Below are positions 50,614 through 59,526 of a stretch of DNA of 64,000 bases, one piece after another. Below the pieces are notes generated by a model. That model was not told the origin of the DNA, made no database searches, and saw nothing but the letters and a program-made list of their open reading frames with translations. The DNA lies in assembly GCA_963732155.1 (NCBI GenBank), contig CAVSYB010000014.1:1-64000 (forward strand), read 5' to 3'. Source of the DNA: Roseiarcus sp963732155 (GTDB lineage Bacteria; Pseudomonadota; Alphaproteobacteria; Rhizobiales; Beijerinckiaceae). Position 1 is the stretch's first letter, and each line of letters opens with the position of its first letter. A program made the position numbers and the translations under genes.

Positions 50614-52262
50614 GCCTCGATTTTGGCACCAATTCGGTGCGCGCGCTCGTCGTTCGCTGCGCCGACGGCGCGGAATTCGGCAGTTGCGTGGTCGATTATC
50701 CCAGCGGCGCCGAGGGGATATTGCTCGATCGCAGCGACCATCGCCTCGCCCGGCAATATCCCGGCGATTACCTCGTCGGGCTCGAGCAAAGCGTCAAAGG
50801 CGCGCTCGACGTCGCCAGGAGCATGCCCGGTTTCGACGTCTCGAAAGTGGTCGGCGTCGGCGTCGACACGACGGGATCGAGCCCGCTGCCGGTCGACGCG
50901 CAGAACCGCCCGCTCGCGCTCGCGGCGAAGTGGAAGGACGATCTTTCGGCGCAGTGCTGGCTGTGGAAGGACCACACGAGCTGGCGCGAGGCCGGAAAGA
51001 TCACCGAGCTGGCGGCCAAACACCGCCCGGCGTTGGTCGCCAAATGCGGCGGCGTCTATTCCTCCGAATGGTTCTGGTCGAAAATCTGGCATTGCCTGAA
51101 CGTCTCGCCGGCGACGTTCGAAGCCGCCTATTCGTGGGTCGAAATCGCCGACTGGCTGCCCGCCACGCTCGCCGGCGTCACCGACCCGCGGCTGATCAAG
51201 CGCGGCGTCTGCCCGGCCGGCCACAAGGCGCTCTATTCGGACGAATGGGGCGGCCTGCCGGACAAGGGGTTCCTGGAGATGCTCGATGCGCGGCTCGCCG
51301 CGCTGCGCGACCGCCTCTACGAAAAGGCCTTCGACGCCCACGAGCCGGCCGGCTCGCTGTGCGCCGAATGGGCCGCCAGACTCGGGCTCTCCGTCGGGAT
51401 TCCCATCGCGATCGGCGAGTTCGACGTGCATTACGGCGCGATCGGCTGCGGCGTGCGCGAGGGGACTTTGGTCAAGGTGATCGGCACCTCGACCTGCGAC
51501 ATCTGCGTGGTCTCCGCCGAAAAGCAGGTGCCCGACATTCCCGGCATCTGCGGCATCGTCAAGGGCGCGGTGCTGCCCGGCTATTACGGCATCGAGGCGG
51601 GCCAGTCGGCGGTCGGCGACATCTTCAAATGGTGGGTCGAAGGCGTCTGCGGCGGCGACGCCGCGCTGCATGGCGCGCTCAGCGTCGAAGCGGCGAGGCA
51701 GAAGCCCGGCGAGGCCGGCCTCATCGCGCTCGACTGGAACAACGGCAACCGCACCATCCTCGTCGACCAGTTGCTGTCGGGCCTGCTGCTCGGCCAGGAC
51801 CTCTACACCACGAGGGCCGACATCTACCGCGCGCTGATCGAGGCGACGGCGTTCGGCGCGCGCGCCATCATCGAGCGCATCCGGGAATACGGCGTGCCGA
51901 TCCGCCGCGTCGTCTGCGCCGGCGGCATCGCCGAGAAGAACCCGCTGCTGATGCAGATTTACGCCGACGTCACCGGCTGCGCGATGCTGGTGGCGGGCTC
52001 GAGCCAGACCTGCGCGCTCGGCTCGGCGATGGCCGCCGCCGTGCTCGCCGGGGCGCATCCGGACTTCGCGGCCGCGGAACAGGCGATGACCTCGCTGAAA
52101 CCCGAGAAATACGAGCCGATCGCGGCGAACCGCGGAGTCTACGACCGGTTGTATGCGTTGTATCGGGCGCTGCATGACAGCTTCGGCGGCCTGACGAAAT
52201 CCGCCGACCTGTCGCACGTGATGAAGAGCCTGCTCGAGATCAAGGACGCCCAGCGCGGGTGA
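50601..52262 (+). CDS. araB: Ribulokinase (FGGY family)
   Basis: AraB phosphorylates L-ribulose to L-ribulose-5-phosphate. The 553-residue product starts FALGLDFGTNSVRALVVR, has VGVGVDTTGSSPLPVD, KWKDDLSAQCWLWKDHTS and CGGVYSSEWFWSKIWH, typical of ribulokinases rather than xylulokinases, and the C-terminal FGGY-type segment VVCAGGIAEKNPLLMQIYADV. The GTG start matches family N-termini. It is followed by araA and araD in the same order as the classic araBAD operon. Confidence 0.94.
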   Translation: MFALGLDFGTNSVRALVVRCADGAEFGSCVVDYPSGAEGILLDRSDHRLARQYPGDYLVGLEQSVKGALDVARSMPGFDVSKVVGVGVDTTGSSPLPVDAQNRPLALAAKWKDDLSAQCWLWKDHTSWREAGKITELAAKHRPALVAKCGGVYSSEWFWSKIWHCLNVSPATFEAAYSWVEIADWLPATLAGVTDPRLIKRGVCPAGHKALYSDEWGGLPDKGFLEMLDARLAALRDRLYEKAFDAHEPAGSLCAEWAARLGLSVGIPIAIGEFDVHYGAIGCGVREGTLVKVIGTSTCDICVVSAEKQVPDIPGICGIVKGAVLPGYYGIEAGQSAVGDIFKWWVEGVCGGDAALHGALSVEAARQKPGEAGLIALDWNNGNRTILVDQLLSGLLLGQDLYTTRADIYRALIEATAFGARAIIERIREYGVPIRRVVCAGGIAEKNPLLMQIYADVTGCAMLVAGSSQTCALGSAMAAAVLAGAHPDFAAAEQAMTSLKPEKYEPIAANRGVYDRLYALYRALHDSFGGLTKSADLSHVMKSLLEIKDAQRG

Positions 52263-52341
52263 AGCATGGCGGCATCCCGCCGTCGTCGACATTGACCAGC
52301 CGCCGCGCCGCATCGCCGGCGCGCCAACCACCGAGGCGCTC

Positions 52342-53850
52342 ATGATCAATCTCGCCAGCCCCGAAATCTGGTTCGTCTGCGGCTCGCAGCACCTCTACGG
52401 CCCGGGCCCGCTGAACCAGGTCGCCGCCGACGCGCGCCAGATCGCCGGCGCGCTCGCCGCCTCGCCGAAGCTGCCGTTGAAGACGGTGTTCAAGGCGCTG
52501 CTGACCACCCCCGAGGAGATCGCCAAACTCTGCCTCGAAGCCAACGCGGACGACAATTGCGGCGGCCTGATCCTGTGGATGCACACGTTCTCGCCGTCGA
52601 AAATGTGGATCCGCGGCCTCAACGGGCTGCAGAAGCCGTTCGTGCATTTCCACACCCAGTTCAATCGCGAGCTGCCGTGGGCGGCGATCGACATGGATTT
52701 CATGAACCTCAACCAGTCGGCGCACGGCGACCGCGAGGCGGGCTTCATCCACACGCGCATGCGCCTGGCGCGCAAGGTCGTCGTCGGCCACTGGTCCGAC
52801 CCGGAGGCGCTCGACCGCATCGGCGCGTGGATGCGCGCGGCGCGCGCCTGGCGCGACTGGCAGGGCGCGAGATTCTGCCGCTTCGGCGACAACATGCGCC
52901 AGGTGGCGGTCACCGAAGGCGACAAGGTGGCGGCCGAGATGAAGTTCGGCTTCGCCACCAACGGCTACGGCGTCGGCGACCTCGTCGCCAAGGTGCACGC
53001 CGTCACCGACGCCGCCGCGACCAGGCTCGCCGCCGAATATGAGGAGCGCTATTCGGTCGCCGCGCCGCTGCGCAAGGGCGGCGAGCGCCACGCCGCGCTG
53101 CTCTACGGCGCCAAGCAGGAGCTGGGCTTGCGCGCCTTCCTCGAAGAGGGCGGCTTCAAGGGCTTCACCACGACCTTCGAGGACCTGCACGGGTTGAAGC
53201 AGCTCCCGGGCCTCGCGCCGCAGCGGCTGATGGCCGACGGCTACGGCTTCGGCGCCGAGGGCGACTGGAAGACCGCGGCGCTGTTGCGCGCGATGAAGGC
53301 GATGGGCGAGGGCCTGCCGGGCGGCGCGTCGTTCATGGAGGACTATACGTACCACCTCGCGCCCGGCAATCACCTGGTGCTCGGCGCGCACATGCTGGAG
53401 GTCTGCGAAACCATCGCCGCCGGCAAGCCCTCGCTGGAGATTCACCCGCTCGGCATCGGCGGCAAGGAGGATCCGGTCCGCCTGGTGTTCGACGCCAAGG
53501 CCGGCCCGGCGGTCAACGTCAGCCTGATCGATCTCGGCTCGCGCTTCCGCCTGATCGCCAACGAAGTGACGGACGTCGCGCCGCCGCCGTTGCCCAGGCT
53601 GCCGGTGGCGCGCGCGGTGTGGGCGTGCAAGCCGGACTTCAAGACGGCCTGCGCCGCCTGGATCCTCGCCGGCGGGGCGCATCATTCGGCGCACAGCCAC
53701 AGCGTGACCACCGAAATGCTCGCGGATTTCGCTGAAATCGCCGGCGTCGAGCTGACGGTGATCGACGCCGAGACCCGGCTCGGCGCCTTCCGGCAGGACT
53801 TGCGCAACAACGAAGTCTATTATCACCTGGCGCAGGGCTTTCGCGCCTGA
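52342..53850 (+). CDS. araA: L-arabinose isomerase
   Basis: AraA converts L-arabinose to L-ribulose. The 502-residue enzyme begins EIWFVCGSQHLYGPGPL, an almost invariant start. It has LWMHTFSPSKMWIRGL, the metal-site Glu in SFMEDYTYHL, GAHMLEVCETIA with its metal His, and the C-terminal GGAHHSAHSHSV with another. Length (500) is standard. The gene follows araB by 79 bases. No araC-type activator lies nearby. Confidence 0.96.
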   Translation: MINLASPEIWFVCGSQHLYGPGPLNQVAADARQIAGALAASPKLPLKTVFKALLTTPEEIAKLCLEANADDNCGGLILWMHTFSPSKMWIRGLNGLQKPFVHFHTQFNRELPWAAIDMDFMNLNQSAHGDREAGFIHTRMRLARKVVVGHWSDPEALDRIGAWMRAARAWRDWQGARFCRFGDNMRQVAVTEGDKVAAEMKFGFATNGYGVGDLVAKVHAVTDAAATRLAAEYEERYSVAAPLRKGGERHAALLYGAKQELGLRAFLEEGGFKGFTTTFEDLHGLKQLPGLAPQRLMADGYGFGAEGDWKTAALLRAMKAMGEGLPGGASFMEDYTYHLAPGNHLVLGAHMLEVCETIAAGKPSLEIHPLGIGGKEDPVRLVFDAKAGPAVNVSLIDLGSRFRLIANEVTDVAPPPLPRLPVARAVWACKPDFKTACAAWILAGGAHHSAHSHSVTTEMLADFAEIAGVELTVIDAETRLGAFRQDLRNNEVYYHLAQGFRA

Positions 53851-53866
53851 CGGCGGGAGGCGGATC

Positions 53867-54607
53867 ATGCTGAAGGAACTCAAGCGCGAAGTCTACGAGG
53901 CCAATCTCGCTTTGCCGCGCCACGGGCTGATCAACCTCACCTTCGGCAACGCCAGCGCGATCGACCGTGGGCGTGGCGTCTTCGCGATCAAGCCGAGCGG
54001 CGTCGACTATGACGCGATGAAGGCCGACGACATGGTGCTCGTCGATCTCGAGGGCGAGAAGGTCGAGGGCGCGCTCAATCCCTCGTCGGACACCCCGACC
54101 CACCGCAAACTGTTCCTCGCCTTCGCCGGAATCGGCGGCGTCGTCCACACCCATTCCTCGCACGCGGTCGCCTTCGCGCAGGCCGGCCGGCCGATCCCGA
54201 ACTTCGGCACCACGCATGCCGATTATTTCAACGGCGAGGTGCCGGTCACCCGCAAGATGACGCAACGAGAGATCGCCTCGGCCTATGAATGGGAGACCGG
54301 CAATGTGATCGTCGAGCGGTTCGAGGGGCTCGATCCCGCCGACTTTCCCGGCGTGCTGGTCAACCGCCACGGACCGTTTGCGTGGGGGCCGAGCGTCGCC
54401 AAGGCGGTCGAGGCGGCGGTGGCGGTGGAGTGCATCGCCCATATGGCGCTGATGTCGCTGCAGCTCGCGCCGAACCTCGCGCCGATCGAGCCCGAGCTGC
54501 TCGCCAAGCACTTCAAGCGCAAGCACGGCCCCGGCGCCTATTACGGCCAGGGTGCGCGGCTGGCGGAGCGACGCGCAAAGTCTCAACCTCGGGCCGGTCG
54601 AGGGTGA
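53867..54607 (+). CDS. araD: L-ribulose-5-phosphate 4-epimerase
   Basis: AraD makes D-xylulose-5-phosphate, which enters the pentose phosphate pathway. The 246-residue class II aldolase-like protein has LINLTFGNASAIDR, IKPSGVDYDAMKADDMVLVDL, the zinc His residues in VHTHSSHAVAFAQAG, the GTTHADYFNG block, and LVNRHGPFAWG. GCGGGAGG precedes the ATG, 17 bases after araA. A basic C-terminal tail (RRAKSQPRAGRG) is slightly longer than usual. Confidence 0.95.
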   Translation: MLKELKREVYEANLALPRHGLINLTFGNASAIDRGRGVFAIKPSGVDYDAMKADDMVLVDLEGEKVEGALNPSSDTPTHRKLFLAFAGIGGVVHTHSSHAVAFAQAGRPIPNFGTTHADYFNGEVPVTRKMTQREIASAYEWETGNVIVERFEGLDPADFPGVLVNRHGPFAWGPSVAKAVEAAVAVECIAHMALMSLQLAPNLAPIEPELLAKHFKRKHGPGAYYGQGARLAERRAKSQPRAGRG

Positions 54608-54609
54608 TC

Positions 54610-54751
54610 CATCGTTTCGCATGGGCGGAGCGTTTTTCATCCTCGAAAGCTTGTCAAGGACCGCCCTCCGGGCGGTCGCCGGAGGCGGCGCGCTTCGCGC
54701 GTCCTGGACAAGCTTTCGAGGATGAAAACAATGGCCTCCATGCGAACGATG
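54610..54751. repeat. Long nested palindrome downstream of araD
   Basis: Outer arms (54610-54624 and 54738-54751, one extra base) and perfect 22-bp inner arms (54634-54655 and 54707-54728) enclose an interior that folds into three more GC hairpins around 54661-54700. Overall this is a 142-base multi-branched hairpin, AT-richer in the arms than the surroundings. It could terminate transcription of ara or be a small mobile palindromic element. The stretch from 54752 to the next gene at 54912 has no feature I can support. Confidence 0.7.
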
Positions 54752-54911
54752 ACGCAATAGCGACGCTTGGTTGTAGACGCCGGCCGCCTCAATCCCCCCG
54801 CTTTCCCCTCTCTATTTTCCCCGCCCTGTCATTTCACCCCGACCCCGTTCGTCATTGGGATACGGCGGCTGCGCTTCGCGGCCACCGGCTCACAATCGAC
54901 AGGGGGAAATC

Positions 54912-55310
54912 ATGGCTTCGACCGCTCCGATCTTCGCGCTCTATGCGGCGATTCTCGGCCTTCTGGCCGCCGCGCTGACGCTCAACGTCATCCTCAACCG
55001 CGTGCGCTGCGGCGTCGAATCGGGCGACGGCGGCGTTCCCGCGCTGATGCAGGCGATGCGCGCGCACGGCAATTTCATCGAGAGGCGCCGATCGCGCTGA
55101 TCCTGATCGCCAGCGCCGAAGCGGCCGGCGCCGGCGCGCTGTTGGTAACGGCGCGGCGTGGCGCTGCTGATCGCCAGGTTCGCCAGCGCGGTCGCGCTCA
55201 ACCGGACGATCCGCCAGTCGCCGCTGCGCCAGTTCAGCGGCGGCCTCAGCGACCTCCTCCTGGTCGTGACCTCAGCGACGATTCTTCTCGCCCTCGCCGG
55301 CGTGCGCTAG
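54912..55310 (+). pseudogene. MAPEG-family membrane protein, frameshifted
   Basis: From the ATG at 54912 (after AGGGGGAAA) the frame encodes FALYAAILGLLAAALTLNVI and then SGDGGVPALMQAMRAHGNFIE, the MAPEG signature. It then runs out of frame near 55083. APIALILIASAEAAGAGALL follows in a second frame and ALLIARFASAVALNRTIRQS…LLVVTSATILLALAGVR in a third, up to the stop at 55308. Two indels thus break a normal 130-residue MAPEG protein (glutathione-dependent or eicosanoid-type family of four-helix membrane proteins). Confidence 0.75.
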
Positions 55311-55321
55311 GCGCGCCGCCG

Positions 55322-56454
55322 TCACTGACTCGCCTCGAACCGGGTATGGCGGCCATCGCCAGCGATCAGATTGACGAGCCTGCACTGATCCTTGACATAC
55401 GATCCGTCCCGGATATGGCGCTGGCGTTCGAAATGGCTATCCTCGAGCATTTCCGTCCAGATGCCCTCATCCTGGAGCATCGTCACCAAGCTGGCGGCCC
55501 AACAAGAGTCGGCAAAAACCGCGAGCCGCAGCATCGGGCTATTCTCTGGGACCGGCACTGTTACAACGCGATTTCCAACGGCTGCTGTTGGGAAGGGTAG
55601 TTCCATAGGCTATAGCCGGCGGCGTCGTTCGCGATGCTCACTGCCCCCCAGACCTGCGTCTGGGTCGCCGAGACGACGGGCGCGAGCGCAGGCGGGGGTG
55701 TTGTGTCAGAGTTTGACTGCGCGGAGGCTATCGCCGCCGCGGAAGAGGGCGGAGCGCCTTCCAGCGTCAGCTTCGTGGCGTCGGCGATCGCCAACCGCAA
55801 GCTCCCTCGCCCGGCTTCATCGAAGGTCGCGCTGTAAATCATCCCAGCGCCGCCGCTGATCAGGAAGGACGGGCAGCGCCTCCTGCGCTCGATTTGCGGA
55901 AATCGCCGAGATAGGCGACCATGAAGCCCTTGTGCGACGCTGCCCTCGGCGATGACTTGCATGGCGGCGGCATCAAGCGGCTCAAGGCGTATGTCGCTTC
56001 ATGAGACAATGACGCCGCTCAGTCGCCCAGGTCTCGGGGGCGTTCGCATGACCCTCGCCGATTGCCCGAATGTCCGTGAAAGCCTGTCGACTTCCCTGTC
56101 GATGTCGCCTTGGCCGAAAAATGCCGGGCTGATCATCTGCCAGGCGTACCAAGCGCGGCCATCGGACCCGTGCAGCACCGCGACGGTCGGCAAGGCTCGG
56201 CCGCTTGTTCCGGCCGCTCGATTTTGCCCCATGCACCACGTCATCGCCTGGAAGAGTTCGCTCGGACTGCACTGAACGGCCAGCCCTCCTGCGCTGGTGT
56301 TGAAATCGTCTCCAAGATGAAGGCCTGCAACGGTATATGGAGCCTGCGCGTGCGATGAGTGAGAAAACAGCATCAAGAGACAAAGCAAAAGCGCTTTGGT
56401 CGCCGTGTTCCTCAGCGCGGCAATCTTGTTCCTGGCTGCCCCCCGCATTGCCAT
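55322..56454 (-). pseudogene. Secreted protein with C-terminal DUF4189-like domain, broken
   Basis: From 56454 the minus strand encodes a signal peptide (KALLLCLLMLFSHSSHAQA) and a domain with YTVAGLHLGDDFN and FQAMTWCMGQNR, until a TGA at 56001-55999. The same frame continues beyond the stop with LEPLDAAAMQVIAEGSVA. After a local frame shift (about 55930-55870) come FLISGGAGMIYSATFDEAG and then VWGAVSIANDAAGYSLWNYP, typical of DUF4189. A second stop (TAA, 55562-55560) and frame shift precede the ending LAVFADSCWAASLVTM. The pieces seem to be one ancestral gene of about 370 codons with one nonsense codon and two or more indels. Confidence 0.55.
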
Positions 56455-56471
56455 AACCCTTCTCGAACCGG

Positions 56472-56915
56472 CTATTCTCCGCCCTCGGGCGCCGGTTGAT
56501 CGTCGTCTCCGGTGGGAATACTGCCATCGGGCATCAGAGAATTGATAAATGCTTCAATATCAAATGCAGGACCCGCGTTGCCAATGCCGGAAGGGACCAT
56601 GTACCATCTGGTCGTCGAGTAGAACCGTTGGCCTTCGCCTCTGACTATTCGCCCGTTTTCCATGCGCCCGGGACGGTACATAGGTCGGTCGACCCTCGCC
56701 TGATTCCCGAACTGCCGCATATCTCTGGACATGCCCGGGGCCGCCATGCGGGGCTGCAGGAAGACTCGAGGCTGCATCTGGACACGCGGCGCGACAATAC
56801 ATCTCTGCCCGGGAAAGCACTGCGCCGCTGCGTCTGACGCGGCGACGCATACAAGGCCGACCAGCGCCGCCGAGGATACGAATTCGCTCACCCTTCGCGG
56901 CGTTCGGCCTGGCAT
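56472..56915 (-). CDS. Secreted hypothetical protein
   Basis: Starting at ATG 56915 the 147-residue product has a signal peptide (SAALVGLVCVAASDAAAQ) and a short mature chain beginning CFPGQRCIVAP with two Cys, followed by Met/Arg/Pro-rich sequence (QMQPRVFLQPRMAAPGMSR) and an acidic C-terminus. No domain is recognised. It lies just upstream of the broken DUF4189-like gene in the same direction, possibly a former operon. It may itself be decaying. Confidence 0.55.
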   Translation of the reverse strand: MPGRTPRRVSEFVSSAALVGLVCVAASDAAAQCFPGQRCIVAPRVQMQPRVFLQPRMAAPGMSRDMRQFGNQARVDRPMYRPGRMENGRIVRGEGQRFYSTTRWYMVPSGIGNAGPAFDIEAFINSLMPDGSIPTGDDDQPAPEGGE

Positions 56916-57140
56916 ACCACCCCCCCTCGAATTGGCTGATACATGCGGTCGCGGTTGAACTGCGTCGAATGCGTGGGCGCTGGCGAACACGCGGCCGAAA
57001 TCCAGGACCGCTCGCTGCCAGACGGCTAACTCATCCGATATCGCAAGACAAAGCACATTGCGGCGCACGAGCGAAGCATCCAATCTGAACATGTGATGCT
57101 CAGATTTGGCGGAACTTTGTGAACCCGCAATTGTTCTCGT

Positions 57141-58163
57141 TCACCGGATCGGCGGCGCGTAGAGGATGCCGCCGGTGCTCCATAATTCGTTGAGGCCGCG
57201 CGGGATGCCGAGCTTCGACCTGGAGCCGACGTTGCGCTCGTAGGATTCGCCGTAATTGCCGACCGCCCGCACGACATTGGCCGCCCAGTCGTCGGCGAGG
57301 CCGAGCTGCTTGCCGAAATCGCCCTCGGCGCCGACCAGGCGGCGCACCGCCGGCTTGCCCGACTTCAGCGCGGCGTCGAGCGTCCTCGAGGAGACGCCGA
57401 GCTCCTCGGCGTTGATCGTCGCGAACAGAACCCATTTGACGAGTTCCTGCCATTGCGCGTCGCCCTGGCGCACCGCCGGGCCCAGCGGCTCCTTGGAGAT
57501 GACGTCGGGCAGGATCACGTGGTCGCCCGGCTTGTTCAGCAGCAGGCGCTGCGCGTAGAGGCCGGAGACGTCGGTGGTGTAGACCGAGCACTTGCCGGAT
57601 TCATAGTCCTTCAGCGCGTCGGCCGACGAGGCTTCGCCGACGACCTCGTATTTCAGGTTGTTGCTTTTGAAATAGTCCTCGAAATTGTCGATCGTCGTGG
57701 TGCCGGTCTGCACGCAGACCTTGGCGCCGTCGAGTTCGAGCGCGCTGGCGATTGGCGGCTCCTTGTGGACGAGGAATCCCTGCCCGTCGTAGTAGTTGAC
57801 GCCGACGAAGACGAGGCCGTACTGCGTCTCGCGCGACATCGTCCAGGTCGAATTGCGCGCCAGGACGTCGACCTTGCCCGACCGCAACGCCTCGAAGCGC
57901 TCCTCGGCCGACAGCGGCGCGAACTTCACCTTGGCCGGATCGTTGAAGATCGCGGCGGCGACCGCCCGGCAGAAATCGACATCGAGCCCCGACCAGGCGC
58001 CTTGCGCGTCGGCGATCGCAAAGCCCTGCAGGCCCGGATTGACGCCGCAGACCAGCGCGCCGCGCTGCTTGACCGCCTCCAGCGTCTGCGCCTGGGCGGC
58101 GCCGGCGAGCGCGGCGAGGCCCGCGCCCAACAGCGCGGCGAAGAGGACGTTGCGTTTGGACAT
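57141..58163 (-). CDS. General L-amino-acid ABC transporter substrate-binding protein (AapJ/BztA type)
   Basis: The 340-residue product has a signal peptide (about 1-25) and reads LEAVKQRGALVCGVNPGLQGFAIAD, GLDVDFCRAVAAAIF, LSAEERFEALRSGKVDVLARNSTWTMSRE and KVCVQTGTTTIDN, the diagnostic features of AapJ/BztA. The permease and ATPase genes (aapQMP) are not adjacent, so it is either an orphan binding protein or serves a transporter encoded elsewhere. The ATG at 58163 is well supported. Confidence 0.92.
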   Translation of the reverse strand: MSKRNVLFAALLGAGLAALAGAAQAQTLEAVKQRGALVCGVNPGLQGFAIADAQGAWSGLDVDFCRAVAAAIFNDPAKVKFAPLSAEERFEALRSGKVDVLARNSTWTMSRETQYGLVFVGVNYYDGQGFLVHKEPPIASALELDGAKVCVQTGTTTIDNFEDYFKSNNLKYEVVGEASSADALKDYESGKCSVYTTDVSGLYAQRLLLNKPGDHVILPDVISKEPLGPAVRQGDAQWQELVKWVLFATINAEELGVSSRTLDAALKSGKPAVRRLVGAEGDFGKQLGLADDWAANVVRAVGNYGESYERNVGSRSKLGIPRGLNELWSTGGILYAPPIR

Positions 58164-58218
58164 GGCGTTGGTCGCTCCCTTTGCGCCCCGATCCTGCCGC
58201 CCCGGCCGGCGCCGCGCG

Positions 58219-58863
58219 TCAGCCCGCGACCGACGGCGCCTGGCGCACGATCACCTTGGTTCCCACCGGAACGCGGTCGTAGAGGTCGATCACGTCGGGG
58301 TTGACGAGGCGGAAGCACCCCGAGGATACCGCCGAGCCGATCGTCTCGGGCTGGTTGGTGCCGTGGATCCGGTAGACGGTGGCCCCCAGATACATCGCGC
58401 GCGCGCCGAGCGGATTTCCCGGCCCGCCCGCCATGAAGCGCGGCAAATAGGGCTGGCGCTCGATCATCTCCGGCGGCGGGCGCCAGTCCGGCCATTCGAG
58501 CTTGCGCGAAATCTTGACCTGGCCCTGCCACTGGAAGCCGTCGCGGCCGACCCCGATGCCGTAGCGCAGGGCGCGGTTGTTGCCCTGCACGAGATAGAGG
58601 AAGCGTTCGGCGGTCTGGATGACGATGGTGCCGGGCGCGGCGCTGGTGCGATAGTAGACGAGTTGACGCTGGAACTGCGGGTCGAGCTGCTCCTGGTCCG
58701 GGCTCGGCACGACGCCCGGCTGGTCCCCGACCGCCGCTTCGTCGTTTCCGGGAACCGCCTGGTCGGTCGGGTCCGCCTCGGCGGAGCCGCGCAGGCCGAA
58801 CGCAGCGAGCGGCAGCAGGATCGCCGCCAGCAGCGCCGCCAGGGCCGCCTTGCTCATTCGCAT
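58219..58863 (-). CDS. L,D-transpeptidase (YkuD domain)
   Basis: The 214-residue protein has a signal-anchor (about 5-22) and a C-terminal YkuD domain: TIVIQTAERFLYLVQGNNRALRYGIGVGRDGF, GGPGNPLGARAMYLG, YRIHGTNQPETIG and the catalytic SSGCFRLVNPDVIDLYDRV (HxG…SxGCxR). Such enzymes crosslink peptidoglycan 3-3 or attach lipoproteins. The start could be 58863 or 58857. The next gene upstream encodes a lipoprotein, and a peptidoglycan-binding protein lies behind it, so an envelope cluster is likely. Confidence 0.92.
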   Translation of the reverse strand: MRMSKAALAALLAAILLPLAAFGLRGSAEADPTDQAVPGNDEAAVGDQPGVVPSPDQEQLDPQFQRQLVYYRTSAAPGTIVIQTAERFLYLVQGNNRALRYGIGVGRDGFQWQGQVKISRKLEWPDWRPPPEMIERQPYLPRFMAGGPGNPLGARAMYLGATVYRIHGTNQPETIGSAVSSGCFRLVNPDVIDLYDRVPVGTKVIVRQAPSVAG

Positions 58864-58876
58864 CGAACGCCTCTCC

Positions 58877-59359
58877 TCATTGGGCCGCCTTCGCCCCGCA
58901 GCGCGCATAGACCATCGTGCCGTAGCGGCCGGCGACCTCGGGGTCGACCCATTGGGTGACGAACACGCCGTTGTCGTTGGAGACGACCTCGCGATCGAGC
59001 TGGCCGCCGGCGTCGCCGGTCGGCCCGATGAACGTCCGCCCGTCCGACGCGCTCTTGACGAACAGCTCGGAGGGCTTGGTCTCGTCGGCCAGATACATCA
59101 TCACGCCGCCATTGTCGCCCTTGGCGATCACGTAAGGCTTGTTGCATTGCGCGGCGGCCGCCTTCTCGGTGCGCGCGCGATCCTCGTCCTTGTGGTAGGA
59201 GGCGAGGCCCCATTTGCCGACGAGCTGGTCGGCGCTGATCTTGACCGCGGCGGGCGCCGCCGGCGCGGCCGGCTCGTTGGGCTGGGTCGACGAGCAACCG
59301 CCGAGGGCGAGCGCCAGCGCCGCGATCGCAGCGCCCGCAATGGACATGCCGAATTTCAT
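58877..59359 (-). CDS. Envelope lipoprotein, function unknown
   Basis: The 160-residue product has a lipoprotein signal peptide with lipobox LGGC near residue 22, an Ala/Pro linker, and a globular part with LVGKWGLASYHKDEDRARTEKAA, IAKGDNGGVMMYLAD and FVKSASDGRTFIGPTGD. The fold looks like a small beta-barrel, perhaps related to lipocalin- or AprI-like inhibitors (inference). It lies 13 bases upstream of the transpeptidase gene in the same direction. Confidence 0.75.
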   Translation of the reverse strand: MKFGMSIAGAAIAALALALGGCSSTQPNEPAAPAAPAAVKISADQLVGKWGLASYHKDEDRARTEKAAAAQCNKPYVIAKGDNGGVMMYLADETKPSELFVKSASDGRTFIGPTGDAGGQLDREVVSNDNGVFVTQWVDPEVAGRYGTMVYARCGAKAAQ

Positions 59360-59526
59360 GACGTTTCCCCCGCCCGGCCGCGCCGTCATTGCCGGCGAGC
59401 TTAGGCCGTTGTCCGCCCGGCGCGCAAGGGCGGGCGGCGCGCGGCGACCGCCTTGCTGGCGCGGTCGGCTCCGGATTATAGTCGCCCGGCGGGGCGCGTC
59501 TTTGAACTTTGCCCAGGGAGCCGGCA

